This document shows, one piece after another, positions 55,356 to 64,000 of a stretch of 64,000 nt of DNA. Source of the stretch: Hymenobacter glacieicola. Lineage in GTDB: Bacteria > Bacteroidota > Bacteroidia > Cytophagales > Hymenobacteraceae. Position 1 is the stretch's first letter; each line of letters opens with the position of its first letter. Location of the stretch: assembly GCF_014640315.1 (NCBI RefSeq), contig NZ_BMGS01000002.1, positions 407,313-471,312 of the forward strand. Direction: 5' to 3'. Below the pieces are notes generated by a model. That model had not been told where the DNA came from and made no database searches. It saw only the letters and a list, made by a program, of their open reading frames with translations. The translations under genes were made by a program, and so were the position numbers.

Positions 55356-56936
55356 TTAGGCGTTTTTGGGGTCGGGCTCGATGAAGGCTTGCTCCTCCAT
55401 TTCGGTGGGCACTACCACGATGCCCTGCTGCAGCTTGGAGTTTTTCTTGCCGTAGATGAAGTAGACAATGAAACCCAGTAGCATCCAGCCCATGGCCACT
55501 TGGAGCGTAAAGGTGTCGAGCCCGACGATGAGCAGTGTGCACACTACGGCTCCCATAACAGGCACCAACGGGAAGCTGGGCGAGGACAGTGGCGAGCGGA
55601 ACGGACGGGGCTGCTCCGGATTAGAGCGACGCATCACCCACACCCCGATGCTCACCAGCACGAAAGCCAGCAGCGTGCCAAAGGAAGTTAGGTCGCCGGC
55701 CAGGGAGCCGGGCACGAAGGCCGCGAACAGACCCACGAACACCATCAGCATCAGGTTGGACTTGTAAGGCGTATTAAACTTGGGGTGCAGCTGCGAGAAG
55801 GCATTGGGCATGAGCCCGTCTTTGGCCATGGAGAAGAACACGCGGCTCTGGCCCATCAGCATAACCAGAATTACGGAAGTAAAACCGAGCAGAATGCCGC
55901 AGGTGACGGCCGTAGCCAGCCAGCCGTAGCCGGGCATATGGGCGCGGATGGCGTACGCCACGGAGGCCTCGCCGCCCAGGGCGGGGTCAGCAAACTCGCG
56001 CCAGTTGGCTACGCCCGTCAGCACGTGGCCGAACAGGATGTACAGCACCGTGCAGATGGCCAGGGAGCCCAGAATACCGATGGGCATGTCGCGCTTAGGA
56101 TTTTTGGCTTCCTGGGCGGCCGTGCTCACGGCATCAAACCCAATGAAGGCAAAAAATACAATGCCGGCCCCGCCGATGATGCCGCCCAGACCGTGCTTAA
56201 AGAACCCTTCGTAGGTGCGCACCACTTCGCCGCTCGCGTTTTTTACCACGGCGTCGGCCGGAATGAGGTAGGGCGTGTGGTTGGCCGAGTTCACGAACTG
56301 CCAGCCTACGGCAATGAAGACCAGCACGATGAGGGTTTTGAGCACTACCACAATGGCGTTAAACAGAGCCGACTCCTGCGTGCCTTTTACCAGCAACAGG
56401 CTGAGTGCCACAATGATGAGCAGAGCCGGCAGGTTGATGATGCCGTGCTGCGCCACACCGTTCACTACGGCATGCTCAAAAGGGGAGTGGCTTAAACTAT
56501 ACGGTATACTGGTGCCAAAGACCTCCAGCAGTTTATTCAGGTACTCGCTCCAGGCAATACTTACGGTGGCGGCCCCCAGGGCATATTCCATCACCAGGGC
56601 CCAGCCGATAACCCAGGCCACAAACTCGCCCATGGTGGTGTAAGCGTAGGTGTACGCCGAGCCAGCAATGGGAATCATGGCGGCAAACTCGGCGTAGCAC
56701 AGGCCGGCAAACACGCAGCCGAAAGCCGCCAGAATGAAAGCCAGCGTCACGCCCGGACCCGAGGCCTGAGCCGCTGCGTTGGCCGTCCGCACGAACAAGC
56801 CGGCCCCAATAATGGCGCCTACGCCCAAGGCCACAAGGTTACCCGCTCCCAGCGTGCGCTTTAGTGCGCCGTGCCCGGAAGAATTGGCTTCGCCTAGGAG
56901 CACAGCCAGCGGTTTTTTGGCGAAAATATTTGCCAT
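55356..56936 (-). CDS. Amino acid permease (APC superfamily, CAT-like)
   Basis: A 526-residue integral membrane transporter with about 12-13 hydrophobic segments. The first helix has GAIIGAGLFVRTANAAAQASGPG, a typical APC signature (GxGxF), followed by CYAEFAAMIPIAGSAYTYAYTTMG. It resembles cationic amino acid transporters (YfnA-like). It would import amino acids with protons or sodium. It sits alone, with a terminator 3'. Confidence 0.93.
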   Translation of the reverse strand: MANIFAKKPLAVLLGEANSSGHGALKRTLGAGNLVALGVGAIIGAGLFVRTANAAAQASGPGVTLAFILAAFGCVFAGLCYAEFAAMIPIAGSAYTYAYTTMGEFVAWVIGWALVMEYALGAATVSIAWSEYLNKLLEVFGTSIPYSLSHSPFEHAVVNGVAQHGIINLPALLIIVALSLLLVKGTQESALFNAIVVVLKTLIVLVFIAVGWQFVNSANHTPYLIPADAVVKNASGEVVRTYEGFFKHGLGGIIGGAGIVFFAFIGFDAVSTAAQEAKNPKRDMPIGILGSLAICTVLYILFGHVLTGVANWREFADPALGGEASVAYAIRAHMPGYGWLATAVTCGILLGFTSVILVMLMGQSRVFFSMAKDGLMPNAFSQLHPKFNTPYKSNLMLMVFVGLFAAFVPGSLAGDLTSFGTLLAFVLVSIGVWVMRRSNPEQPRPFRSPLSSPSFPLVPVMGAVVCTLLIVGLDTFTLQVAMGWMLLGFIVYFIYGKKNSKLQQGIVVVPTEMEEQAFIEPDPKNA

Positions 56937-57603
56937 ACAGGTTAATGAGAGAAGAAGAAAGGTGAGAAGGGGATTATGAAATTTGCAAAAAAAGCCGCCT
57001 GCAAGCGGCTACGTGGCCCGAATATAGCCCTTTCTCCGGACTGCGGACACGGCTCCGGCTGTTGGCCGGCTGATTTTAGCACCCGGGTAAAGCCCGCCCA
57101 CGGGTAGCACTTCACCCAGCCGAATTTCCTAACCGACTCCTTTCCCCGGAAAAAGCTGCTTGTTCTGCTTGCGACTGGTGGCCTAACCGCGCCTCCCGCT
57201 TGCCCCAAACAGCCCCCTCCCCGCCGCCCGGACTACCCCTATTCAGGCAACCCGGCCATGACAACGCAAGTAAGCGCTATTGCCCCAGTTTACTAGGCCA
57301 ACGTACAAGTCTGCCTAGGCGCCTTACCCGGAGCTTAGCGTAACGAATGTTTTTCTAGATCGGGCCTTCTAGCGGCATAACCCCGCCGGGCCAAATCCAA
57401 CCCGGCCGAAACATTTCGGGACCAGACCACTTACTACCCTCGCCGGGTCCTGGCAATACCCCATTTTGTAGCCCGACAGTACCATTTCACCGGGCTAATA
57501 TTGCCCTTACCTGTAGGCTGGCTTTGCTTCTTGCTTATATTTGAGAATATGCGCCCGGGCAACGGCTGAGCCCGCCCGGGGGCACCACCACATCCAACAC
57601 CCC
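56937..57603. other. Intergenic region of about 670 bases
   Basis: Runs between divergent permease and MBL-rhodanese genes. It holds a candidate TATATTTG element (57536-57543) and a GC-rich leader stretch; no gene was recognised. Confidence 0.5.
57536..57543 (+). promoter_or_regulatory. Candidate -7 element TATATTTG before the MBL gene
   Basis: An exact TAnnTTTG match 61 bases upstream of ATG 57604. The -33 element is not clear at the expected spacing, so this is only a candidate. Confidence 0.4.
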
Positions 57604-58986
57604 ATGAGTCCTCTGCCTAGTAGTACCGGTTCGGTACAGATTCAGCAGTTTTACGACAAAGGCCTGGCCCACGCGAGCTACGCCATCCGCAGCAACCGCC
57701 AGGTAGCCATCATCGACCCGGCCCGCGACCCCCAGCCTTACTACGACTTCGCCGACGAGCACGAGGCCACGATTATTGCCGTCATCGAAACCCACCCCCA
57801 CGCCGACTTCGTGAGCAGCCACCTCGAAATTGCGCGCGAAACCGGGGCCACCATTTACGCCAGCAAGCTGGTAAAGGCCAGCTACCCCCACCAGAGCTTT
57901 GATGATGGGCAGCGCATCACGCTCGGCTCAGTGGAGCTGCACGCCCTCAACACCCCCGGCCACTCCCCCGATTCCATTAGCGTACTGCTGATGGACGAGC
58001 TAGGCCAAACCCGCGCCGTATTCACCGGCGACACCCTTTTTGTGGGCGACGTAGGCCGGCCGGACCTGCGCGAAGACGACAACGTGGGCGGCCACAGCCG
58101 CGAACAGCTAGCGGCTCAGCTCTACCAGAGCACGCGCCAGAAGCTCATGACCCTGCCCGCCACTACCCGCGTGTACCCGGCCCACGGCCCCGGCTCGCTC
58201 TGCGGCAAAACCACCAGCCCCGACCTCGACAGTACCATTGGCAAGGAGCTGAAAACCAATTACGCCCTGCAGCCCATGTCGCAGGACGAGTTTATTAAGG
58301 TACTGCTGGAAGATCAGCCGTTTATGCCCAAGTACTTCGGGCACGATGTACTGCTCAACAAGCAGGGCGCCTCCTCGTTCGAAGACAGCGTCCGGGCGGT
58401 GCCGCGCCTGCATTCGGGCATTCCGCTTGAGCCGGGAGTGGTCGTGATTGACACGCGCCCGGCCGAGGAATTTCGGGCCGGCCACCTGCCCGGGGCCATC
58501 AACCTGATGGATGGCGGCAAGTTTGAAACCTGGCTGGGCTCCATTGTAAGCCCTCAGGAATCGTTTTACCTGATTGCTGACTCCCAGATTGCCCTGGACA
58601 CCGTAATTCGGAAAACGGCCAAAATTGGCTACGAAAGCAACATAAAGGGCGCCTTGCTCACGCCCCGCGAGCTACCCGCCACCAGCCCCGCTACCGATGT
58701 GGAGCACGTTCGGCACCAGCCCCAGGACTTCACCATTGTGGACATCCGCAACCGCACGGAAGCTCGCCAGCCCATCTTCGAGAATGCCCTGCTGATTCCG
58801 CTGCCCGAGCTGCGCGAGCGGGCCCACGAAGTGCCGACTACCAAGCCCGTGCTGGTGCATTGCGCCGGCGGTTACCGCTCGGCGGCCGGGGCCAGCATCT
58901 TGCAGGCCGCCCTGCCGGCCGAAGTGCCCGTCTACGATTTGGGGGAAGCCATTACCACGTTTCAGCCCCAATCGGCAACGGTGTAG
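57604..58986 (+). CDS. MBL-fold persulfide dioxygenase-like protein with rhodanese domains
   Basis: A 460-residue protein from ATG 57604 (MSPLPSSTGSVQI). The metallo-beta-lactamase domain has THPHADFVSSH (residues 63-73), HTPGHSPD-like and GDTLFVGDVGRPD motifs; the Phe at the position often His agrees with the single-iron persulfide dioxygenase group. The first rhodanese domain (VIDTRPAEEFRAGHLPGAINL) lacks a clear Cys, the second has VHCAGGYRS. It likely detoxifies sulfide-derived persulfides to sulfite or thiosulfate. Confidence 0.9.
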   Translation: MSPLPSSTGSVQIQQFYDKGLAHASYAIRSNRQVAIIDPARDPQPYYDFADEHEATIIAVIETHPHADFVSSHLEIARETGATIYASKLVKASYPHQSFDDGQRITLGSVELHALNTPGHSPDSISVLLMDELGQTRAVFTGDTLFVGDVGRPDLREDDNVGGHSREQLAAQLYQSTRQKLMTLPATTRVYPAHGPGSLCGKTTSPDLDSTIGKELKTNYALQPMSQDEFIKVLLEDQPFMPKYFGHDVLLNKQGASSFEDSVRAVPRLHSGIPLEPGVVVIDTRPAEEFRAGHLPGAINLMDGGKFETWLGSIVSPQESFYLIADSQIALDTVIRKTAKIGYESNIKGALLTPRELPATSPATDVEHVRHQPQDFTIVDIRNRTEARQPIFENALLIPLPELRERAHEVPTTKPVLVHCAGGYRSAAGASILQAALPAEVPVYDLGEAITTFQPQSATV

Positions 58987-59079
58987 ATTACCCTGCAACT
59001 TTTTCGCTCCACGAGTACTCTCAGAAAGACCGGGCCAGGTAGGTTCGGTCTTTCTGTTTTGGTTAATCAACAAGCCCCG

Positions 59080-59421
59080 ATGAAAAAAGCCTTAGGCACT
59101 ATGTTAGCCGCTACGTTCTCTCTGGTCGCCTGTGATGAGATTGACATGGAGAAGGACACGCCAAGCTGCATTCGGCAGAAAACCATCAACCTGGAGCGCG
59201 ATACTCCTTGTGAGGAAGGTGCCTACGTGAAGCAGTACCTATTCCAGGGCCGGATCGTGTATGTGTTTGCCCCGGGTAACTGCATTGCTGATGGCAGCGC
59301 CGAGGTGCTGGATGAGGAGTGCAACCGGTTGGGCTCCCTAGGCGGCTTCGTGGGAAACACCCGCATCAATGGCCAGGAATTCAGCACGGCCGAGTTCAAG
59401 CGCACAATCTGGGAGAAGTAA
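59080..59421 (+). CDS. Small lipoprotein, unknown
   Basis: A 113-residue protein from ATG 59080 (MKKALGTMLAATFSLVACDE). The lipobox (LVAC) predicts lipid attachment. The mature part is acidic with paired Cys residues (CIRQKTI, CEEGAYV, GNCIADG, DEECNRLG). No family was recognised. It lies between the MBL gene and sbcD. Confidence 0.75.
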   Translation: MKKALGTMLAATFSLVACDEIDMEKDTPSCIRQKTINLERDTPCEEGAYVKQYLFQGRIVYVFAPGNCIADGSAEVLDEECNRLGSLGGFVGNTRINGQEFSTAEFKRTIWEK

Positions 59422-59539
59422 TAAGTTCTCTTCTTTCGCCTGACTTGCGGCGCGCAACAGCAACGTCAGCCGCAAGCCCGGGCCAGAAACCAACTACCGG
59501 GCGTTCTGCTTCCCGCCGAGAAGAAGTATCTTCGTTGTC

Positions 59540-60772
59540 ATGCGCGTACTACACACCGCCGACTGGCACCTGGGCCAGCGGTTTATTCAGGGCCACGAGC
59601 GAACCGACGAGCACCGCCACTTTCTGGAGTGGCTGGTGCAGACCGTGCGCGAGCAGCGGGTAGAAGTACTGGTCGTGGCCGGCGACATTTTCGACACCGG
59701 CTCGCCCTCCAACCAGGCCCTGGAGCTGTACTACTCCTTTTTGCTGAACATGCGCGGTACCGGCTGCCGCGACGTGGTAGTGGTAGGCGGCAACCACGAC
59801 TCGCCGGCTACCCTTAACGCCCCGGCCCGCCTGCTGCGCCACTTGCGCGTGCACGTAGTGGGCTGCGTGCCCGACTGCTTCGAGGAGCAGGTGCTGGTGC
59901 TGGACGATGCCGAGGGCAAGCCCGGCCTGGTAGTGTGCGCCGTACCCTTTCTGCGCGACCGGGACGTGCGCCTCTCGGTGCCCGGCGAAACGGCCGAGGA
60001 GCGCGAGGCCCGCATCAAACAAGGCATTGCCGACCACTACGCCCGTTGCGCCGAGGTAGAGCAAGTGTGGCAGCTCAAAGACCTGGGCCTGCCGGTGCTG
60101 GCTACCGGCCACCTCTACGCCGCCGGGGCGGCCCCGTCGGATTCGGAACGCACGATTCACGTGGGCAACCTGGGCCAGATTACCGCCGACCACTTCCCCA
60201 CCGTGTTCGACTACGTAGCCCTGGGGCACTTGCACCGCCCCCAGCGGGTAGGCGGCCGGGAGCATATCCGCTACTCGGGCTCCCCTATTCCGCTGTCGTT
60301 TTCGGAAATAGACCACCCCAAGGAAGTGCTGCTGCTGGATTTTCAGGGCGGCAAGCTCACGCAGCTGCAGAGCCTGCCCGTGCCCGGGGCGCGGCGGCTG
60401 GTGCGCTTCCACGGCACCCTGGATGAGGTAACCCAGGCGCTTACTGCTTACGACAACGCCGGCTACCTCCTTCCCGCCTGGGCCGACGTGCAAATTCATT
60501 CGGAGCTAACCCAGCTGGAAGTGGCCGATGCGCTGCTGGCCGTGATTCAGGCCCTGGACCGGCAACAACTGGAAGTGCTGGCCCGCCGCCACTTTCGCCT
60601 CGTAAAGCTCCGCGCCCTGGGCCAGGCCGAGGAAACCGACGACACGCCCCTCACCCGCAGCCTGCACGACTTCACGGAGCGCGAAGTATTTGAGCAGCGC
60701 CTGGAAGCCGAACCCGAAGGCAGCCGCGCCGAGTTGCTGCGCACGTTTGACGAGCTGCTGGAGCGGATGTAA
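59540..60772 (+). CDS. sbcD: Exonuclease SbcD (Mre11-like nuclease subunit)
   Basis: A 410-residue Mre11-family nuclease. It shows the metal motifs HTADWHLGQRF (residues 5-15), VVAGDIFDTGSPSN, VVVGGNHDSPA, LATGHLYAAGAAPS and ALGHLHRPQ. SbcD acts with the ATPase SbcC to open hairpins and cut DNA ends. No sbcC gene follows in this window (the next genes are GNAT acetyltransferases on the other strand). Confidence 0.93.
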   Translation: MRVLHTADWHLGQRFIQGHERTDEHRHFLEWLVQTVREQRVEVLVVAGDIFDTGSPSNQALELYYSFLLNMRGTGCRDVVVVGGNHDSPATLNAPARLLRHLRVHVVGCVPDCFEEQVLVLDDAEGKPGLVVCAVPFLRDRDVRLSVPGETAEEREARIKQGIADHYARCAEVEQVWQLKDLGLPVLATGHLYAAGAAPSDSERTIHVGNLGQITADHFPTVFDYVALGHLHRPQRVGGREHIRYSGSPIPLSFSEIDHPKEVLLLDFQGGKLTQLQSLPVPGARRLVRFHGTLDEVTQALTAYDNAGYLLPAWADVQIHSELTQLEVADALLAVIQALDRQQLEVLARRHFRLVKLRALGQAEETDDTPLTRSLHDFTEREVFEQRLEAEPEGSRAELLRTFDELLERM

Positions 60773-60873
60773 GCAGCTGTCTTTAGCTGGCTTTGTCGAA
60801 GAACGGTCCTGCGGAGCGTAGTCGAAGCATGACCGTTGTTGTTATCCTTGCGGGATTACCGCGTTAGAGTTGT

Positions 60874-61407
60874 TTATGGCAGCATTGTATTACTCCACTC
60901 ATACCAGCACCACCAGCTACCATCGGGCTCGATAAAGTTCCCCTGCATGTGCAGCCCAACTTTCTCCAGTATGCTACGCGAGGCCGTGTTATCCTGCATG
61001 ACGGTAGCATTGATTGCCGGCAGCTGCATGACGTCCACGCCGTAGCGCATGGTGGCGGTAGCGGCTTCCGAAGCAAAGCCTTGGCCCCAGTGGCGGGGTA
61101 GCAGGCGGTAGCCGATGTCGTAATAGTTGGTGCGGCCGTTTACTTCGCTGTCGTTGACCAGCTTCAGGCCGCACCACCCGATGAATTCCTGCGTGTCGTG
61201 GCGCACCACGGCCCAGCGCCCAATGCCGTTGCGCTCGTACTGCTGCCGGATGTAGTCGATAATCTTGGTGGCTTCGGCGAGGGTAGTGATGGGCTGATTG
61301 GGTACGTAGCGCAGCACGCGGGGGTCGGAGTCCAGGGCCAGGATACCGGGCGCATCGGCCAGGGTGATTTCGCGGAGCAGCAGGCGCGGCGTTTCCAGGC
61401 TGGTCAT
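60874..61407 (-). CDS. GNAT acetyltransferase (RimJ-like)
   Basis: A 177-residue protein with TPRLLLREITLADAPGILAL at the start, YDIGYRLLPRHWGQGFASEAATA (acetyl-CoA loop) and NATVMQDNTASRSILEKVGL, which is the RimJ/RimL-type acetyltransferase pattern. Its start overlaps the stop of the second GNAT gene by four bases. Confidence 0.92.
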   Translation of the reverse strand: MTSLETPRLLLREITLADAPGILALDSDPRVLRYVPNQPITTLAEATKIIDYIRQQYERNGIGRWAVVRHDTQEFIGWCGLKLVNDSEVNGRTNYYDIGYRLLPRHWGQGFASEAATATMRYGVDVMQLPAINATVMQDNTASRSILEKVGLHMQGNFIEPDGSWWCWYEWSNTMLP

Positions 61408-61907
61408 GGCCGCCGCACTGCGTACATCAGCTCATCCTCGTACTGCCCGTGCTTGAAAAACGTCTTTTCGAAACGGGCTTCCAACACGAAACCGGCCTTT
61501 TCCAGCACCCGCTGGGAAGCTAGGTTAGAGCCGAAAGGCCGGGCGAAGATGCGGGTAATATCGAAGGTGCGGAAGCCGTAGTCTACCATGTGCCGGACGG
61601 CCTCCGTGATGATGCCCCTACCCCAAAACGACTCGCCCAACCAGTAGCCCAGCTCCGCGTTCTTGCGCTCAATGTTAGTACGGGGGTGAAGCCCAATGCC
61701 TCCAACCGCTTCCCCGGCCACCTCAATAGCCAGAATGTGCAGCGGGTTTTCCTGGCCTGCCATTTCAATGAAAGCCCTACCGTTTTCCTCCGTGTAAGGA
61801 TGCGGAAACTGGTCGTTCATGAACCGCGCAATAGCCGGGTTATTGGCATTGCGGACGAGGCTAGGCAGATCGGCCGGAGCCCAGGGGCGGAGGGTGAAAG
61901 GGGGCAT
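61404..61907 (-). CDS. GNAT acetyltransferase
   Basis: A 167-residue protein with FTLRPWAPADLPSLVRNANN at the start and AELGYWLGESFWGRGIITEAV in the acetyl-CoA loop. It is first in the pair with the 60874 gene, an overlap of four bases that shows coupled translation. The substrates are unknown. Confidence 0.92.
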   Translation of the reverse strand: MPPFTLRPWAPADLPSLVRNANNPAIARFMNDQFPHPYTEENGRAFIEMAGQENPLHILAIEVAGEAVGGIGLHPRTNIERKNAELGYWLGESFWGRGIITEAVRHMVDYGFRTFDITRIFARPFGSNLASQRVLEKAGFVLEARFEKTFFKHGQYEDELMYAVRRP

Positions 61908-61951
61908 AAGCTAGGGGCAGCAAGGTAGAATACTTCCTAGGTAGAAAAGTA

Positions 61952-62058
61952 CCAGACCGTCATTCCGAGCGCAGCGAGGAATCTCGCGTGCTGACGTTGG
62001 AGAACTACTCAGATGCCCGCGCGCAAGATTTCTCGCTGCGCTCGGAATGACGGTCTGG
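61952..62058. repeat. Perfect inverted repeat, GTCATTCCGAGC type
   Basis: A 27-base perfect arm (CCAGACCGTCATTCCGAGCGCAGCGAG, 61952-61978) pairs with its complement (62032-62058), with a loop of about 53 bases. It lies between the GNAT and glycoside hydrolase genes. Unpaired fragments of the family occur at 60807-60833 and 63577-63600. Confidence 0.85.
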
Positions 62059-62081
62059 CGTTTTTCACACTGTTTCCTACT

Positions 62082-63356
62082 CTATTTCCCCTTTACATAA
62101 AACGGAATGTTGGCCGTGGCCACGTTATCCTTACCGTCGTAGGCGTACACGAACAGGCGGTAGGCGCCTTCTTTGGTGGGGGCTTTGAGAGTAGTCTGGG
62201 CTTTGGCGCCGGCCGGAATCAGGCCGGGAATGGCGGCGGGGCGGCTTTCCCGGTCGCCGCCGGATTTGAGGTCGGTACTTTCCGGCAGCAGCTCGTAGCG
62301 GTACGTGAGGGCGTCTTTGTCGGGGTCCGTGACGGTGACAACGGCGGGGTAGCTCTGGCCAGCTTGTAGGTACACGTTGTCGGTAGCCTGCTTACCGTTT
62401 AGCTGAAACGAGGTGAGATGGGGGGCGCGGTTCCGGGGCCACTTGCCGCTCCACAGGTACTGCATCACGTCCACCACTTCCGATTCCTTGCCATCCTCCG
62501 TGAAGATGCCATACCAGGTGGGCGTGCGTTCTTGCTTCTGGCCCCACAGAAACACGTAGGTACCCAGGCACTGGGTTTTATCCTTGGCCACGGAGGCCTC
62601 GTAGCGGCTCTGGTACACGGCAGCTTTCTGGCTGCTGGTTTCCTCCACGGAGGCTTTCCAGGGCGTAACGGGGCTTTCCCAGTGGCCGGTGGGGCCCCAC
62701 TCGGCTACCACGTAGGGGCCGGTCCAGCCGGTGGTGCGCACTTGCTGCGGAATGGAGGCCAGGCCAGCGTAGGTGTTGATGCTGAGGATGTCCACGGCCG
62801 GGCACTGGGCCTTGATGTAGTCGACTTCCTTTTGGTTGAGGCCCGCCAATACGGTACTGGTGGGGTGGTTGGGGTCTACCTCGTGAATCATCTGGGCAAT
62901 CTGCTGCACGGCGTCCCAGACTTTAGGGTTAGTGTACTCCAGGTTCAGCTCGTTGCCGATGCCCCAGAACAGCACGGCCGGGTTATCCTTGTATTTGAGC
63001 ACCTCAGCGCGCAACTTCTGCAACTGCTCGGCCACGGCCTGGGGGTTGTTGTAGTCGAAACCGTGCCGCTCCCGGGCCACATCCAGCCCCAGCATTACGG
63101 TGAGGCCGTTTTTATTGGCGTCGGCCAATACTTTATCGGCCCCGCCGGTGCCCCAGGTCCGGATGGAGTTGCCCCCGCAGGCCTTAATGCGCTCCGGAAA
63201 CTGACCGCCGCCCGCTCCGTTGATGAAATAGGGCTGGCCGCCGCGCAGCAACTGGTAGCGGCCAGCCGCCTGCTTTACTTCAACTTTAACAGGACCAGTC
63301 TGGGCGTTGGCGGCCGTGGCCAGGGCAAGTAGGGCGACAGCGAGGTAAGGTTTCAT
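62082..63356 (-). CDS. Exported glycoside hydrolase, GH2 TIM-barrel type
   Basis: A 424-residue exported enzyme from ATG 63356 (MKPYLAVALLALATAANAQ). The TIM barrel shows FWGIGNELNLEYTNP with the acid/base Glu and YVVAEWGPTGHWE with the likely nucleophile Glu. A C-terminal beta-sandwich domain (VTVTDPDKDALTYRYELLPES) follows. The sugar substrate is not known. A trehalase gene lies upstream on the same strand. Confidence 0.85.
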   Translation of the reverse strand: MKPYLAVALLALATAANAQTGPVKVEVKQAAGRYQLLRGGQPYFINGAGGGQFPERIKACGGNSIRTWGTGGADKVLADANKNGLTVMLGLDVARERHGFDYNNPQAVAEQLQKLRAEVLKYKDNPAVLFWGIGNELNLEYTNPKVWDAVQQIAQMIHEVDPNHPTSTVLAGLNQKEVDYIKAQCPAVDILSINTYAGLASIPQQVRTTGWTGPYVVAEWGPTGHWESPVTPWKASVEETSSQKAAVYQSRYEASVAKDKTQCLGTYVFLWGQKQERTPTWYGIFTEDGKESEVVDVMQYLWSGKWPRNRAPHLTSFQLNGKQATDNVYLQAGQSYPAVVTVTDPDKDALTYRYELLPESTDLKSGGDRESRPAAIPGLIPAGAKAQTTLKAPTKEGAYRLFVYAYDGKDNVATANIPFYVKGK

Positions 63357-63639
63357 AGGGTAGGGAAAGTAGGCACGGAATTCTGAAGTGCTCAAATTAA
63401 GTGTTTTTCACCCTACTCCCCTACCCCGGTCCGCTGCCCCCAAGGAGCAAGCCCTGGCCGGCTGCACTATCCGCCCAGCAACCGGCCCCGCTGCTACCTC
63501 ACAACGGGGCCGTGCCGCAGTTCCAACTCGCTGGGTTCCGGCTACACCAAGGCTGACAGCAGGCAGTGTTTATCCTGCCCGTCCTGCGGAGCGTAGTCAA
63601 ACAGGTATTGGGGTTTCCTACCCAGGCCTGCATGTAACT

Positions 63640-64000
63640 TTACTGGCTTTTCTGCTCATTCAGCAGCTTAAGTAGCACCCCGTTGGTCCAACCGAAACCG
63701 TCCTGGAGCTTGTATTCGCCACCCCCGGCGGGGCGGGTCAGGTCCGTGACGTTGTACTTCTCCAGCAGCTTGCCGGTTTGGGTGAACACGCGCACGTTCA
63801 GGTCCGTCCAGCGGCGGGCAATGGTGTTGGCCAGCACCGGCTGCTGGTAGCGGCGCAGGCCCTCAATAGCCACGTACTGCAGCGGAGCCCAGGCATTGGG
63901 CGCGTCCCATTGCTGACTGCTGGCGTTGGTGGTCGTCAGCAGACCGCCCGGTTTCAGAAACTCACTTTCCAGGCCTCGGGCAATGGTGCGGGCCTGCTCG
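63640..64000 (-). CDS. treA: Periplasmic trehalase, C-terminal end only
   Basis: The last 120 residues of a GH37 trehalase; the start is beyond position 64000. Visible family signatures are SQQWDAPNAWAPLQYVAIEG, KLLEKYNVTDLTRPAGGGEY and LQDGFGWTNGVLLKLL. It hydrolyses trehalose to two glucose units, usually in the periplasm. It sits upstream of the glycoside hydrolase on the same strand. Confidence 0.9.
   Translation of the reverse strand, partial: EQARTIARGLESEFLKPGGLLTTTNASSQQWDAPNAWAPLQYVAIEGLRRYQQPVLANTIARRWTDLNVRVFTQTGKLLEKYNVTDLTRPAGGGEYKLQDGFGWTNGVLLKLLNEQKSQ

Overview
The window looks like chromosome of a high-GC Bacteroidetes bacterium of the Hymenobacter type. This is inferred from gene content and style: DUF2723 mannosyltransferase, fasciclin lipoproteins, CarboxypepD-reg and OmpA fusions, paired amidohydrolases, a DUF6929-type protein, genes without clear Shine-Dalgarno sites, and candidate TAnnTTTG promoter elements. 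No tRNA, rRNA or CRISPR array was recognised.

Positions 1 to about 26,700 read as an accessory, defence-rich and phage-like region. On the minus strand, a truncated SNF2 helicase (<1-1748) lies downstream of two overlapping DUF262 proteins (2299-6376) and a umuDC mutagenic-repair operon (6521-8294). Divergent from umuD are a lipoprotein nuclease of the DRGH type and a tight PLD-HNH nuclease pair (8473-11422). Two unknown genes and an IS5-family element with an in-frame stop (13242-14044) follow. Next is a phage-like module: a minus-strand lysis cassette (holin-like, membrane/coiled-coil protein, M15 endolysin; 14113-15420), a SLOG-type protein, and a plus-strand run of small overlapping genes ending in a RecE-like PD-(D/E)XK nuclease (16526-19809). 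A GNAT-PIN-ASCH-like fusion plus a stand-alone ASCH protein (19983-22530) is the most interesting possible novel system. Two serially arranged proteins of a Bacteroidetes family of unknown function, a nuclease of the SNase type, a small phosphoesterase and an unknown gene close the region, followed by two strong hairpins.

Positions 26,986 to 64,000 read as ordinary chromosome: an AraC regulator and SDR oxidoreductase; a multi-PAS histidine kinase split by an in-frame TAA; a YopX-like protein; aspartate ammonia-lyase; a fasciclin lipoprotein; an alpha/beta hydrolase that has both a frameshift and a lost nucleophile; a regulatory-domain protein preceded by tandem palindromes; a DUF2723 membrane protein; a RICIN/PD40/OmpA protein; a LuxR response regulator; two secreted amidohydrolase-family proteins; an amino acid permease; an MBL-rhodanese sulfur protein; SbcD; two GNAT acetyltransferases; a secreted glycoside hydrolase; and the C-terminal end of a periplasmic trehalase. 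Long perfect inverted repeats of a GTCATGC/GTCATTC type sit in several gaps of this half.

Gene functions come from motifs read by eye. No database search was possible, so family names for the less common genes are recollections and should be confirmed.
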